Shown one piece after another: positions 21,330 through 33,339 of a stretch of 64,000 nt of DNA. Numbering within the stretch: position 1 is the stretch's first letter; every line of letters starts with the position of its first letter. This DNA comes from Mauremys mutica (lineage: Eukaryota > Chordata > Testudines > Geoemydidae). The stretch lies in NCBI RefSeq assembly GCF_020497125.1, contig NC_059077.1:34857340-34921339 (forward strand), in the 5' to 3' direction. The translations under genes were made by a program, and so were the position numbers. A model generated the notes under the pieces. That model was given only the letters and a program-made list of their open reading frames with translations. It was not told where the DNA came from and did not search any database.

Positions 21330-21900
21330 AAGAGACAAATGGCATATCAAATGGATAGAGGCCTCCCATATGCGGTCTCTGCGCACCATTATAGGGATCT
21401 GCTGGCAGGACAAAATTACCAACCTGGCGGTTCTCCAAAAGTCAAATGCCATAAGCATGGAGGCCATGCTGATAGAAGCCCAACTTCACTGGGTTGGACA
21501 CATCATTAGGATGCCTGAATATGGACTCCTCAGAAAAATTTTCTATGGAGAATTGGCACAAGGACACTGGAATTAAGGCCGCCCCATAAAGGACGGCTAC
21601 AAGAACAGCATCAAAAAAATCACATACTTTGGTGCAATAAAACCAAATGATCTTGAGAAGGCTGCATTAAATAGATCAGCATGGCAACACACAGCACTCA
21701 GAGCTTTTCAAGCCTTTGAAGAGTACAGAAATAATCAATTGTTAGCTGAAAGGGAAAAGCTACCAAGATGCTCACCAATGACTTTGTCTGCGCAATCTGC
21801 TCACAAGCATGCGTATCACACTTTGGACTTCAGAGTCACTCCAGAATCCACAAAAAGAGAGAGCATGAAAACATCATCATCGAACCGATGCGCGTATATA
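21330..21900 (+). pseudogene. Non-LTR retrotransposon C-terminus with Cys/His finger
   Basis: Read through frame breaks, the segment gives 'LRTIIGICWQDKITN', 'LHWVGHIIRMPEY', 'KIFYGELAQGH', then 'LNRSAWQHTA', and ends with a finger-like C-x2-C-x3-C-x9-H-x4-H stretch (FVCAIC to SRIHKKREH, about 21783-21855). The 'W.D.ITN...L..GH..RM' sequence followed by a terminal Cys/His finger is the C-terminal region of several LINE clades outside CR1. I cannot fix the clade (RTE-like is possible). No reverse-transcriptase core is present, and an in-frame stop follows 'GHWN'. Confidence 0.6.
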
Positions 21901-21905
21901 CACAC

Positions 21906-23226
21906 ACATGCAGTTTCACAGTCAAAGTAGATTTTACATTATAGTCAGATACAGAGGGATTTAGCCATACAATGGTCCATCATTTTAAAATTAGGAGCCC
22001 AATCCTGCTCAAGTGAGACCCTTCAGAGGCTGGGCCACGGAGACTCCACAGCTGCAGAAGTCTTACTAGTCTGAGAGGACATTATGCTCGTTTCTCAGAT
22101 GCAGATAATTAAACTAGAAAATCCTTCGGGGGCAAGTCCAACTCCACACACCCCAATTTCCTTCTAGTGTATGGCAATCAGGTTCCTAGGAATGTCATTT
22201 GGCCAGAGAAGGACACAACCCTGTGTTAGGATTCCGTCCGTGGACACTGAGCATCTGAAGAATGTCACTCCGTTGCATACAAACCCAGGCTTGGCTGACA
22301 AAGTGGCTGAGATTGAATCCCCAGACTGAAACCTACACTGATTGAGGTAGATAATATCTTAACAGCTACACCAGGCATTTATTGCCTTCCATTTAAGGAT
22401 CACAAAATGCCTGAAAACTTTACAGACTGATTAGAACACTGTAGAGGGAGAAATTATGCAAATACAGCCACATCTGGAATAGAAGCATTGGTAATGTGAA
22501 TATAGAAATGATACACAAGCAATCCTGATAGGAAGATGAGAAGAATGTCTAAAGCCTCCCAGGGCATCATCTCAGAAGACTGAAGTGTTTGAGAGTCTGA
22601 GTTGTTTTTGACCAGGGACCGATGTTAGAAAAACAGGTTACAGAAACAGTCAAGGCAGGTTTTACCATCTTAAGAATGTAATCAGAATCTAGCTCTCTTT
22701 CTCTCATATGCTGAGATGCATACCTTAGTGACACTGACACTATATTATCACTACGCTCTTTACTATAAACTACCACAAAGAGGGGCCCATTGTCAGGAGA
22801 TCCTACAAACTGTGGAAGCTGAATTATTGTTGAGGATAGGCAGAATGGATTCTTGCTCCTTTACTCTTACATTGGCTGCCTGCAGAAAGTTTAAAATTTT
22901 AACCACGTTTTTATGGCTGTCTATAAATATCCCTCCCTCAAAATGCAAATATATGCATTGGCACATAAAAAATGGGTAATTCAGCCATGAACTTGCACCT
23001 ACAATAAGTGAATTTACAGACAAAACTTGGAGATTCAGGGGAAGCATTTTCAGAGGCCAACTGAAAACTGGGCCTTCAAGCCTGCAGTGTACAGAATCCA
23101 TGTACCTTAGGACCAGATCTAACTCCCACTGAGATCAATGGAAAGAGTTCTATTGAATTTAATGGAACCTGGGTCATTGATCATATGGTACCATGTCCAA
23201 AAATATATTTTCTCTTCCCCCATCCC
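21906..23226. other. Unannotated sequence
   Basis: Single-copy-looking, no supported feature. ORFs up to 102 aa lack recognisable domains. Confidence 0.35.
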
Positions 23227-25869
23227 TGTGACACTCTGTTCCTCAGGGGAACACCCTACATCCCCATGTTAATCCTTATAATATGATTGTGTGGTATCCA
23301 ATGTAAAGTTTGTCATGTCGGGTGTCTTTGGAAGGCTCATGATGCACTAAGCATTGTTATAGTAATGCTATAGGTTGTAATTTCATGCATATAGTTATGA
23401 GGCTGAAAATGTGTCCTTGTGACTTAAAACAAGCCCAGGCAAAAACTCTCCAAGAGTAGAGGGGCAGTTCACACCTCATCAGGGCACATATGGAACAAAC
23501 CATCCCGATGTGTAGAAAGAATAATAAAAATGGCAGGCGACCATTGACTTAACAGTGAAATCCTTGCTGATCTTAAACACAAAAAAGAAGCTTACAAGAA
23601 GTGGAAGACTGGACAAATGACCACGGAGTATAAAAATATTGCTCAGGCATGCAGGAGTGAAATCAAGAAAGCCAAATCACAATTGGAGTTGCAGCTAGCA
23701 AGGGATGTTAAGAGTAACAAGAAGGGTTTCTACAGGTATGTTAGCAACAAGAAGGTGGTCAAGGAATGTGTGGACCCCTTGCTGAATGAGGGAGGGAACC
23801 TAGTGACAGAGGATGTGGAGAAAGCTAGTGTACTCAATGCTTTTTTTGCCTCTGTCTTCACTAACAAGGTCAGCTCCCAGACTACTGCACTGGGCAGCAC
23901 AGTATGGGGCGGTGGTGATCAGCCCTCTGTGGAGAAAGATGTGGTTCAGGACTATTTAGAAAAGCTGGATGAGCACAAGTCCATGGGGCCGGATGCCATG
24001 CATCCAAGGGTGCTAAAGGAGTTGGCGGATGTGATTGCAGAGCCATTGGCCATTATCTTTGAAAACTCATGGTGATCAGGGGAGGTCCCGGATGACTGGA
24101 AAAAGGCTAATGTAGTGCCCATCTTTAAAAAAGGAAAGGAGGAGGATCCAGAAAACTACAGACCAGTCAGCCTCACCTGAGTCCCTGGAAAAATCATGGA
24201 GCAGGTCCTCAAGGAATCAATTTTGAAGCACTTCAAGGAGAGAAAAGTGATCAAGAACAGTCAGCACAGATTCACCAAGAGCAAGTCATGCCTGACTAAC
24301 CTAATTGCCTTCTATGATGAGATAACTGGGTCTGTGGATGAGGGGAAAGCAGTGAATGTGTTATTCCTTGACTTTAGCAAAGCTTTTGATACGGTCTCCG
24401 ACGGTATTCTTGCCAGCAAGTTAAAGAAATATGGGCTGAATGAATGGATTATAAGGTAGATAAAAAGCTGCCTAGATCATCAGGTTCAATGGGTAGTGAT
24501 CAATAGCTCCATGTCTAGTTGGCAGCCGGTATCAAGTGGAGTGCCCCAAGGGTCAGTCCCGGGGTTTTGTTCAATATCTTCATTAATGATCTGGAGGATG
24601 GCATGTACTGCACCCTCAGCAAGTTTTCAGAAGACACTAAACTAGGAGGAGTGGTTGATACGATGGAAGGTAGGGATAGGATATAGATGGACCTAGACAG
24701 ATTAGAGGATTGGGCCAAAAGAAATCTGATGAGGTTCAACAAGGACAAGTGCAGAGTTCTGCACTTAGGACAGAAGAATCCCAGGCACTGCTACAGACTA
24801 CGGACTGAGTGGCTAGGGAGCAATTCTACAGAAAAGGACCTAGGGGTTACAGTGGACAAGAAACTGGATATGAGTCAACAGTGTGCCCTTGTTGCCAAGG
24901 CAGCTAATGGCATTTTGGGCTGTATAAGTAGGAGCATTGCCAGCAGATCAAGGGATGTGATCATTCCCCTCTATTGGCATTGGTGAGGCCTCATCTGGAG
25001 TACTGTGTCCAGTTTTGGGTCCCATACTACAAGAAAGATGTGGAAAAATTGGAAAGAATCCAGCGGAGAGAAACAAAAATGATTAGGGGACTGGAGCACA
25101 TGACTTATGAGGAGAGTTGTGGGAACTAGGATTATTTATTCTGCAGCAGAGAAGAATGAGGGGGGATTTAATAGCTGCTTTCAACTACCTGAAAGGGGGT
25201 TCCAAAGAGGATGGATCTAGACTGTTCTCAGTGGTACCAGATGACAGAACAAGGAGTAACGGTCTCAAGTTGCAGTGGGGGAGGTTTAGGTTGGATATTA
25301 GGAGAAACTTTTTCACTAGGAGGGTGGTGAAGCACTAGAAGGGGTTACCTAGGAAGGTGTGGACTCTCCTTCCTTAGAGGTTTTTAAGGCCAGGTTTGAA
25401 AGGATTAAGATCTTAGAATGCATTTTGCTTTTATTTCATTTGACCAAATCTGACTTGTTGTGCTTTGACTTATAATCACTTAAAATCTCTTTGTAGTTAA
25501 TAAATTTGTTTGTTTATTTTACCTGAAGCAGTGTGTTTGTTTTGAAGCATGTCAGAAACTCTCCTTGGGATAACAAGCTTGGTGCATATCAATTTCTGTG
25601 TTAAATTGACAAACTCATATAAGCTTGCAGTGTCCAGCAAGCATAACTGGACACCGCAAGATGGAGGTCATAGGGTTGTGTCTGGGACTCGAGATATTGG
25701 CTACTGTCATTCGGTTGCACACTCCAAGCAGCTTACATGCCAGAGGCTGTGTGAGAACAGCCCAGGACTGGGGGTTCTCAAAGCAGAGCAGGTAAGGCTG
25801 GCTCCCAGAGTCAAGGATTGGAGTGACCTAGCAGATCACCAGTCCAGATAAGACCAGGGGAACGTCACA
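23227..25869 (+). mobile_element. Solo LTR split by a CR1 insertion
   Basis: The left part (23227 to about 23530) starts TGTGACACTCTG. The right part (about 25405-25869) includes a polyadenylation-type signal at 'gtagttaataaatttg', 'gataacaagcttggtgcata', 'gggttgtgtctgggactcga', and ends 'aacgtcaca'. Both parts are words I know from one turtle LTR family, giving about 770 bp when the CR1 is discounted. There is no adjoining retroviral coding sequence, so a solo LTR is likely. No convincing TSD. Confidence 0.55.
23533..25404 (+). pseudogene. CR1 LINE reverse-transcriptase relic
   Basis: ORF2 of a CR1-clade non-LTR retrotransposon, broken by stops and frameshifts into open pieces at 23617-24075, 24196-24459, 24687-24986 and 25117-25338. 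Visible parts: the linker before RT ('FYRYVSNKK', '[12 protein letters not shown]'), the RT entry ('NYRPVSLT', then a stop), motif A 'VLFLDFSKAFDTV' near 24360, the segment 'SGVPQGSV' near 24537, and motif C. Motif C reads FSED where CR1 has FADD, so one catalytic Asp is lost. After RT come 'WAKRNLMRFNKDKC' and 'LGVTVDKKLDMS'. The 5' endonuclease half and the 3' tail are missing. It lies inside an LTR and is therefore younger than that LTR. Confidence 0.85.
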
Positions 25870-26646
25870 GTCTGATCTCACTCTCCCAGAGGCTACAAGG
25901 AATCCATACCTGCCGAGATCAAGAGGTACCACTTGTATCTATCTGATTCAGGGTCTGTGGACTGCCCTCCATCTTGACCTTAGAAAATTCTCAGCTAGCC
26001 CCTCCTTCTGTAAGTGCCAGCTCTAGGCTCTCAAAAACCACAGTTGGAGACCCTATCATGAGATTTTAAAGAAATCAACAGATTAAAAAGTGTAAGGGGA
26101 GAACGGCGCCAACTTCCATCTCCCTGTAGACAGTTACTCTCTCACTAGCAAGGACTGTAGCTATGTTTTACAATTCCCATGCTGAAGGCTAGCCTTCCCC
26201 AAACTGTGAATATCTTTTACTTGACTGGAGAATTTCAGTTATGAAGCACATTTCAGACTGGCATTCCATGGGACAAGCTACGCCCTGCCTTCGATGCTTT
26301 GGATGATGCCCCTGATGCATTACATTACAAGCCAAACTCATTTATCAGTCCACACTGATCTTGTAGAGAGGACAGAAGGAAGAAAAAACCCCAGTGAAGA
26401 TCCAGCATCAAATGCACCCAGTGTTTTCAAAACTCATGTTTATGGCCCTGTGCAAAATTACTTGTTAATATGCAAATATTGAACCAAAAAAGTGCCACAT
26501 GAAGCTGCACAGAAATGAGCAGTGATAGTGACTCATTAATTTTCCTCATATAAATGAAACTGCTTTGTCAAACCCATTGTCAACAGAAATGACAGCACCA
26601 CTTGACAAATAGATTCATTTTAAGCAGTGACACTTTCTGGACATGA
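25870..26646. other. Unannotated sequence
   Basis: No exon or repeat recognised. Confidence 0.3.
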
Positions 26647-26654
26647 TCCTACAT

Positions 26655-26974
26655 CAGTGGTGGGCAACCTGCGGCCCATCCAGATAATCGGCTGGTAGGC
26701 CGCCAGACAGTTTGTTTACATTTGCACAGCCGCCCGCAGCACCCAGTGACCACGGTTCACCGTTCCCGGACAATGGGAGCTGCGGGAAGTGGCGGCCAGC
26801 ATGTCCTTGAGGCCCGCGCTGCTTCCTGCAGCTCCCATTGTCCCGGAACGACGAACTGCGGCCACTGGGTGCTGCGGGCGGCCATGCAAATGTAAACAAA
26901 CTGTCTGGCAGCCCACCAGCAGATTACCCTCGCGGGCTGTGTATGGCCTGCAGGCCACCTGTTGCCCACCACTG
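26655..26974. mobile_element. hAT fold-back MITE with 8-bp TSD
   Basis: A 320-bp element starting CAGTGGTGGGCAACCTGCGG and ending 'ccacctgttgcccaccactg'. TSDs tcctacat (26647-26654) and tcctacct (26975-26982), 7 of 8. Almost the whole element is a palindrome: 'cagacagtttgtttacattt' pairs with 'aaatgtaaacaaactgtctg', and 'gacaatgggagctgcgggaa' with 'cttcctgcagctcccattgt'. ORFs on both strands are mirror products of this palindrome. Confidence 0.9.
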
Positions 26975-26982
26975 TCCTACCT

Positions 26983-27610
26983 TGTTCCTGAAAACTATAC
27001 TGAACTTATTGATAGTAGAGCAGTGTTCAACTTGGGTACTTTGAAGAGGGAGTAGGAATAAAAGCCACCCACAGGATATTTTTGGCAAATACTGGTCATT
27101 TGGTACAGCCTGATCCAAAAAGGCAACATGTGTGCCTCTTAAGAGCTTCAGGACTAAGTCATTTCTGGCAGGTGAAGTTTAGCAGTATCCATAGGGGAAT
27201 GAACTCCATCAAAGCAGAGAAATCATTCCAACCTGCCCTTCAGTTTGGTGGCAGAATTTTAATAAGGGGCTGGTAAGAATGCATGAGAGTATCTCAGGCC
27301 CACAACATCACAACGGATGTGAAGCTGAATATAGGATAACTTGCTATAAAAGCACAAACATCTTAGGAAGCAACAGTCTTCTAGAAGCCCGAATCTGCAA
27401 ACTGTTACTTGTTTGAGTAATTTTATTGATGCACACAGTCTCATTCACAAGAACAGTACTAACCACACAAGTAAAGTTTCTCCAGTTTGTGTTTCCATGA
27501 TTGGGTCCCGAATTTCTAACAAAGCAATGATGAAAATTATAGTTTCCACAGATAAGGTAGTAAATCATGATCCATTTTTCCATCTTAAGTGTTTTTCAAC
27601 AGTAGACCTG
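26983..27610. other. Unannotated spacer
   Basis: No supported feature. Confidence 0.3.
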
Positions 27611-27867
27611 TAGTGAGTCGGTGTGGCTCCCCTCCTGCCCGGCAGAGGGAGCTCCCTTGCCAACCCCCCAGTGGGCGGAGCTACCGCCACCAGTCCCCGC
27701 CCCCTGGAAGTCAAGGGGCAGGGCAGGAAGTAGAAAAGGAGTGCACCAAAGCTCAGTCAGAGGCCAGCCACCGCCGAGAGCAGACGTGCCGGCGGGAGCT
27801 CCCGGCTGGGAACCCTCCTCGGCCCGAGGCAACTACCCTGCCTGGCCGGAGCTTCCCCGCGCTCACT

Positions 27868-28191
27868 ATGACAAGGAGTCCCCAGAGCCGGTACTGGGAG
27901 GAGCCCCCAGGATTGCCTAGCGCCCACTACAACGAGGAGCCCCCCAGGCCCTGCTGTTACCTGGAGGAGCCGCCCGAGCAGTCCTGGCCCGACTGCCCGG
28001 AGGAGCTGCCGGACCTGCCGCCAAGCCCGGGTCCAGAGGAGCCGATGCAGATGGACTGGCCCGACCCCAGTGCGACCGACGAGGTAGGCCCTGAGGGGGA
28101 AATGGAGTGTAGCCCGGGGGTAGCTGACCCCTGTCAGGCTGCAGGCACTGAAGTGCCGATGTCAGTGTGTTGCGGCCAGGATCCCCACTGA
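27868..28191 (+). CDS. Pro/Glu-rich reading frame of unknown function
   Basis: 107 codons from an ATG at 27868 to a stop at 28189-28191; the frame stays open upstream to 27589. The product is acidic and proline-rich with a repeated aromatic/Glu-Glu-Pro-Pro theme (YWEEPPGL, HYNEEPPRP, YLEEPPEQ), then 'PEELPDLPPSPGPEEPMQMD'. No domain recognised. It could be a degenerate structural (gag/ORF1-like) protein of the surrounding element, or an accident of GC-rich sequence. The regular EEPP spacing of about 15-17 residues argues mildly for a real protein history. Confidence 0.35.
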   Translation: MTRSPQSRYWEEPPGLPSAHYNEEPPRPCCYLEEPPEQSWPDCPEELPDLPPSPGPEEPMQMDWPDPSATDEVGPEGEMECSPGVADPCQAAGTEVPMSVCCGQDPH

Positions 28192-28432
28192 CTGCAGCGG
28201 ATCCACGCCGCTGCTAGGGCCCCGGGCTGGGACACAGTGGAGTGGGTGGGCCTGTATCCCCTCTGCCACCCCACTCACGGGTGGCAGTCTCCCCCCTCAC
28301 ACCAGCACCCTGACCCAAAGGTCTGGACTTACCGGTTGTTTGCTCAGCTCCTGACTGAGGACCTGAGTCCCTGAACTTGAACTGCTACTCAGCCCTGCCT
28401 GAGGGTCTGAGCCCTGTGTTTGCTGCGGCCCC

Positions 28433-28745
28433 GCCCTGAGCTAGGGCCTGGGCTTATACACTGAGCCCGGTATCTTGTTGCTGCCCCGCCCTGCTCCAGA
28501 GGGCCTGGGCCTGTTTGGACTGCTGTTGCCCAGCCCCTGCTCCAGAGGGCCTGGGCCTGTTTGGACTGCTGTTGCCCAGCCCCTGCTCCAGAGGGCCTGG
28601 GCCTGCTTGGACTGCTGTTGCCCAGCCCCTGCTCCAGAGGGCCTGAGCCTGTTTGGACTGCTGTTGCCCAGCCCCTGCTCCAGAGGGCCTGAGCCTGTTT
28701 TGACTGCTGTTGCCCAGCCCCTGCACCAGAGGGCCTGGGCTGCCT
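28433..28745. repeat. 46-bp tandem minisatellite, about six copies
   Basis: The unit 'ctccagagggcctgggcctg', 'tttggactgctgttgcccag', 'cccctg' recurs every 46 bp (starts at 28494, 28540 and onward to about 28725), with only single-base differences between the central copies. Because 46 is not a multiple of 3, each frame cycles through all registers, which gives overlapping 90-124-aa repeat ORFs on both strands. These are not genes. Confidence 0.85.
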
Positions 28746-28842
28746 AACGTTGTTCCCTGTCACTCCTACAGACTAGCAGGAGATAAGAAGTGAGTCGGTG
28801 TGGCTCCCCTCCTGCCCGCTGGAGGGTCGAGCCCCGACCAAC

Positions 28843-29644
28843 TGATTACAAGACCCAATACAGCAAAATACTCAGCACTTGCTTTCCTGAATTAGAGCCA
28901 ATGCTGGATAAAGAGGGTGAAAGGAGAGAACTTTACATACATTCCCCACTGTGCCTGATCCAGAGGATATAGGTCTGTTACAGTTCTTTGCTCAAGAGTC
29001 TGATTTCCCCACCCTCCAGCAGTAAATTTGGCTCTAGAAGTCCCCAGTCTAATCCTCAGGGCAAGCCACTTTTTGGAGACATTTGTCAGGGTCACAGTCA
29101 TACAAGAAACAAAATTACACTTAAAAAAATTGTTCTGGTCTTGCTACTGCTGGATTCTGACTCAGTGGCAACATCTGCACATTTCTTTAACTGGAAAAAA
29201 CCTCCACTCTTTAATATTCAGAAAGAGTTTTTCATGAAACACTGAACAAGTGTCATTAATGTTCATGCTGAGCATAAGAACAGCTTTGATGATACCTGTA
29301 CTCATTTGAAGTCTCTTCGCTACAAACATCATTCATCACACCGAACACTTGGATTGTTGTAAACAGAGAGCAAATTCTACTTGATGTAGCAATACATCTT
29401 GAACATTCCTTTTGTAGTTATAAAAACAAAATATTTTCACTGATGAAATGAAAAGATAGAACATAATATGAAAAACTGGCACTGTCCCAACAAAACCAGG
29501 GCTTATCACTTTATGTATACAGATGGTGAATAACATGTTCACCACTAAGACTGCATAAATAAATTTGCTTTGCCACAGTATCAGCAGCAGAGCTAATGCA
29601 TGGCAACAGAGATTTCAGTCCCACATGTCATAGTAAAGCAATTC
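28843..29644. other. Unannotated spacer
   Basis: No supported feature. Confidence 0.3.
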
Positions 29645-30925
29645 TTAAACAGCCTTGGTGGCAAGATAATGAGAGTCTGATATGGGACTTGATGAATAAA
29701 GAATTAAAGGAGGGTAATGTAATTAATGCAAGTCAACATGGCTTTATGGAAAATGGATCTAACTAACTTGATATCTTTTTTTGATGTGATTATAAGTTAG
29801 GTTGATAAAAGGTAATAGTGTTGATGTAATGGTGTTTGACATGGTACCACATGACATTTTGATTAAAAAACAAGAATATAAAACTAACATTGCACATGTT
29901 AAATGGATTGAAAACTGGCTGATATATCTCAAAATGTAATGGTAAATGGAGAATTGTAATCAAGTGGACAGTTCCAGTAGTGTCCCTCAGGGATCGATTC
30001 TTGGCCCTAAGACAAGCTATTGAACATTTTTATCAATGACCTGGAAGAAAATATAAAATCAATACTGAAAAGATTTGCAGAGGACACAAAAATTGGGGGA
30101 GTGGCAAATAACGTGGGAGAGAGGGGGACAGGTCACTGATACAAAACAATCTGGATTGCTTGGTAAAATGGGCACAAGCAAATATGCAGTTTGATATGGC
30201 TAAATGTATACATCTAATAACAAAGAAAGGAACTCTGTACTGGGCAACAACTCTGAAAAAGATTTGGGGGTTGTGGTGGATAAATCAGCTGAACATGAGC
30301 TCAGTGTCATGCTGTGGTAAAAAAAAATTCTATTGCAATCCTGGGATGCATAAACATGGGAATCTTGAATAAGAGTGGAGAGATTATTTTACTTCTGTAT
30401 TTGGCACAGGTGCAGCTGCTGCTGGAATACTGTGTCCAGTTCTAGTGCCCACAACTCAAGAAGGATTTTGATAAACTGGAAAAGGCTCAGAGAAGAGCCC
30501 TGAGAACAACTAAAGGATTAGAAAACATACCTTACAGCGAGACTCAAGCAGCTCAATCTATTTCCCTTAAAGAGAAGGTTAAGGGGTGACTTGTCTACAG
30601 TCAAAAAGATCTACATGAGGAACAAGTATTTAATAATGTGCTCTTCAATCTAGCAGAGAAAGGTATAACATTAGCCAATGGCCAGAAGTCAAAGCTAGAC
30701 AAATTCAGGCTGGAAATAAGGCATACATTTTTGACAGCGAGGGTAATTAACCACTGGAACAATTTACTAAGGTGCGTGGGGATTTTCCATCACTGGGATG
30801 TTTTCCTAAAAAGGATGTACTCTACGAGTTATTTTGGGGAAGTTTCATGGCCTGTGTAATACAGGTCAAGCTAGATGATCACAGGTGGCCCCATGCTGGC
30901 CTTAGAATCAATTAATCTATAAATG
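29645..30925 (+). pseudogene. Old CR1-type LINE relic
   Basis: Heavily decayed ORF2 of a CR1-like element. 'gtgtttgacatggtaccaca' corresponds to RT motif A, 'tgtccctcagggatcgattc' to the PQGS segment, and 'agatttgcagaggacacaaa' to motif C, which reads FAED instead of FADD. The 3' part has 'caagctagatgatcacaggt' and 'tggccttagaatcaatt', the typical CR1 3' end. Stops and indels in all frames make it the oldest-looking of the three RT-bearing CR1 copies here. Confidence 0.75.
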
Positions 30926-33339
30926 GTTGCTAGTCCTAAATTTATGTGCACAGATATGATGCACCATCTCCAAACCGCACTACATGATAGCCCCAATATT
31001 GGAGCAAAACTGTGCTATTACTTACATTCCAGGAAGGTAAAAGGAAAGGTGCTGATGCTCCTTTTCCAAAAAGTGACATTTCTCAGTTGAATTACTGTAT
31101 CAACAACACCCACCACAAGGCAAAGTGACACTTGTTAATGTTACAAAGCTCTGTTTTCTATGGCACAAAATTCTGTACAAACAAAGCAAACAAATTACAT
31201 GCATCAGTCTTTTTACATTTACCTACAATTATAATGGGTAACAGCAAAAAATATTGAGACTTTCTTTGTGATTCATGTATTTTTAACATTTGCACCTGTG
31301 CTAGCAGGAAATCTGTGGTACTGTGTGTCAACATCAGTTCTGTTTATCACACAAGCAAGTCACAGATACAGATTCACAAGTCTAACTGTCTTTTTATATA
31401 CTTGCAACATTTCTTTTAATTGCAAACTGCCCTCTGTGCAACTAAAGAAAGTAAGTCAGCCATTATTTGAAGATCTGGGTGACCTTAAAATAGTTTTCCT
31501 TCAATGAGATCACTGTACTTTGGAATGTTTTTTCCCCGCAGTATTTATCTCCAAAAGGTATGAACTCTTAATCTAATAAGATTGTGATATCAGGGAAATT
31601 TCTATAGTGCCTTAAGGTTTGGTTTTTAAAGAAACATTTCTCAGTTCTCACTGACTGATTCATGTAGCTTCAAGAATGTGACAGCCAGAATTTGTTTTTT
31701 GTTTTTTAAAGTGTTAGTTCAACTATGTTCTAATGACAATCTGGTATTGCAATCTTTCACAGGGATGCAAGGAATGGACTCTGGAGAATTTCAGAACTAT
31801 TTGGAAATTATTGGTTTGCCTCAGGAAGAAAAGGTGAAGAGGCAGTGTGAGGAAAAATGACAGCAATTTTGAAGATATGGTTGAGTGAAGAAGTTAGGTG
31901 GTAGTATTGACAGTATGATGTAGCAAGCTACATAGAAGTTGGAGGGAGGAGCACAGGTTGCAGAAGGAAAAAATTTGGAGAAGGCACCCAGAAGCTAGTC
32001 TTGAATGCTACAACTTGAATGCTAGTTGTAGTTGCAGCATCTCTGTAAACAGTGCTCTAATAAAAAGCCAATTTTTGTTTTACATGCTCTCATACTACCC
32101 AGCATGCAGTGCAGGAAACAGAGAAAGGAAAGATCCTGAAAGAAAATAGAGTGGTATGACCTACAGAAAGAGCTTTTTCCTCTCTATATTTGCTTCAAAG
32201 AATAGCAAGGTGATGGTGTCATAAGAGAGAAAATAAAACAGACAGCTTTGCTCTGGAAATTAAAAGAAAAGAAAGGTGGGGTGTCAAAGAGTAAGAATTT
32301 TAAGAACCCATTTCTTCCCTAAGAAGCAGGGGGGTGAAAATACTTCAAGCTATAACTCCCTTTGCCTTCTTCTCCTTGTTTGCACATACCTTCATGAGAG
32401 CCATTACAAAGGCAGGTCCCTTTGCTTAGCTTTGGGTATCTCTCCTAGTGTGCTCATTCATCATCCATTAACAAAACAAGTGGTTGTAGGTCAAGATGCT
32501 CCCTACCCATTCTAGATAATGGGAAGTCCAGGGGAAAAAAAGATGAGATCCAGAACACATGCAGCAACTTCTAGTTCAATATCAAACACAACAAGAGCCA
32601 AAAGGTACCATTTACCTACTAAGTTGACTGGGTCCCTGATATTGTTGCAATATGGGAATGAGAAAGCCAATACTGCAGCTAAACAAGCTGCAATAGCCAG
32701 ACTCATTTTGTGATCTCTTTAGCCAGCAGGAGGGAACCTGAGAGTATGTGTGGAGCTGCCTTTATATTCCCATTGGTACTGTTCACAGATCTTTAATCTC
32801 TTTACCAGATTCTCTTTAAAATTAAATCCTACTATGCTAAATAGTCCGATGGGTTTTAGCAGCAGAGGCTCAAACTTTATTTTACAGGGTCTTGTTGCTC
32901 TCAATCAGTAATTCCTTACTTATTATAGGAAAACATGATTCAGGGCTTTATTCTGGGTGTTCAGTCCCTGAAACAATAAAATACTTCTTTATAAAAAAGA
33001 AGATTTGAATTTAGAAGTCAGGAGGAAGCAAATGCTTAAAGTTTTTTCCTAAGTTTACCATTTACGTTTTACTTTTTAAGAAAACCATTAAAGGCATGTT
33101 ATCATTAAGATTAACTTTATTAAAACATAAGGCATACTTTCTACTTCCAGACTTGGTAAATTGTCTCTGAAGGGTCCAGACTGCAGACATATGTAATCTA
33201 TACATGCTTTTGAAATTTTCATTGTGGGCAGTCTGAAAATTGCCAGTATGCATAGTAGTTCTCACTCTGCTTTGCCTTTTGTGTAGTCATAATGTCTGTG
33301 CAGAGCGTATAAAGTGGGTATAGAAATTCTCCACTCTTA
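30926..33339. other. Unannotated sequence
   Basis: AT-rich single-copy-looking DNA. ORFs are under 80 aa without domains. Confidence 0.35.

Larger units (their letters stand above)
27614..28842 (+). mobile_element. 1.2 kb element with short direct terminal repeats
   Basis: A 50-bp sequence starting TGAGTCGGTGTGGCTCCCCT occurs at 27614 and again at 28791 in the same orientation, about 80% alike by eye, ending near 'ccaac'. Between them are a Pro/Glu-rich reading frame (27868-28191), a GC-rich middle and a 46-bp tandem array. Direct terminal repeats point to a small LTR-type (TRIM-like) or other retroelement, or to two tandem units of a longer repeat. Reverse transcriptase and integrase are absent and no TSD is evident. 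Confidence 0.5.

Noticed and set aside
28433..28745. CRISPR-like regular repeats
   Set aside because: Contiguous 46-bp units without unique spacers, in a vertebrate genome.
28389..28763. 124-aa repeat protein on the minus strand
   Set aside because: Product of the 46-bp minisatellite read in rotating frames.
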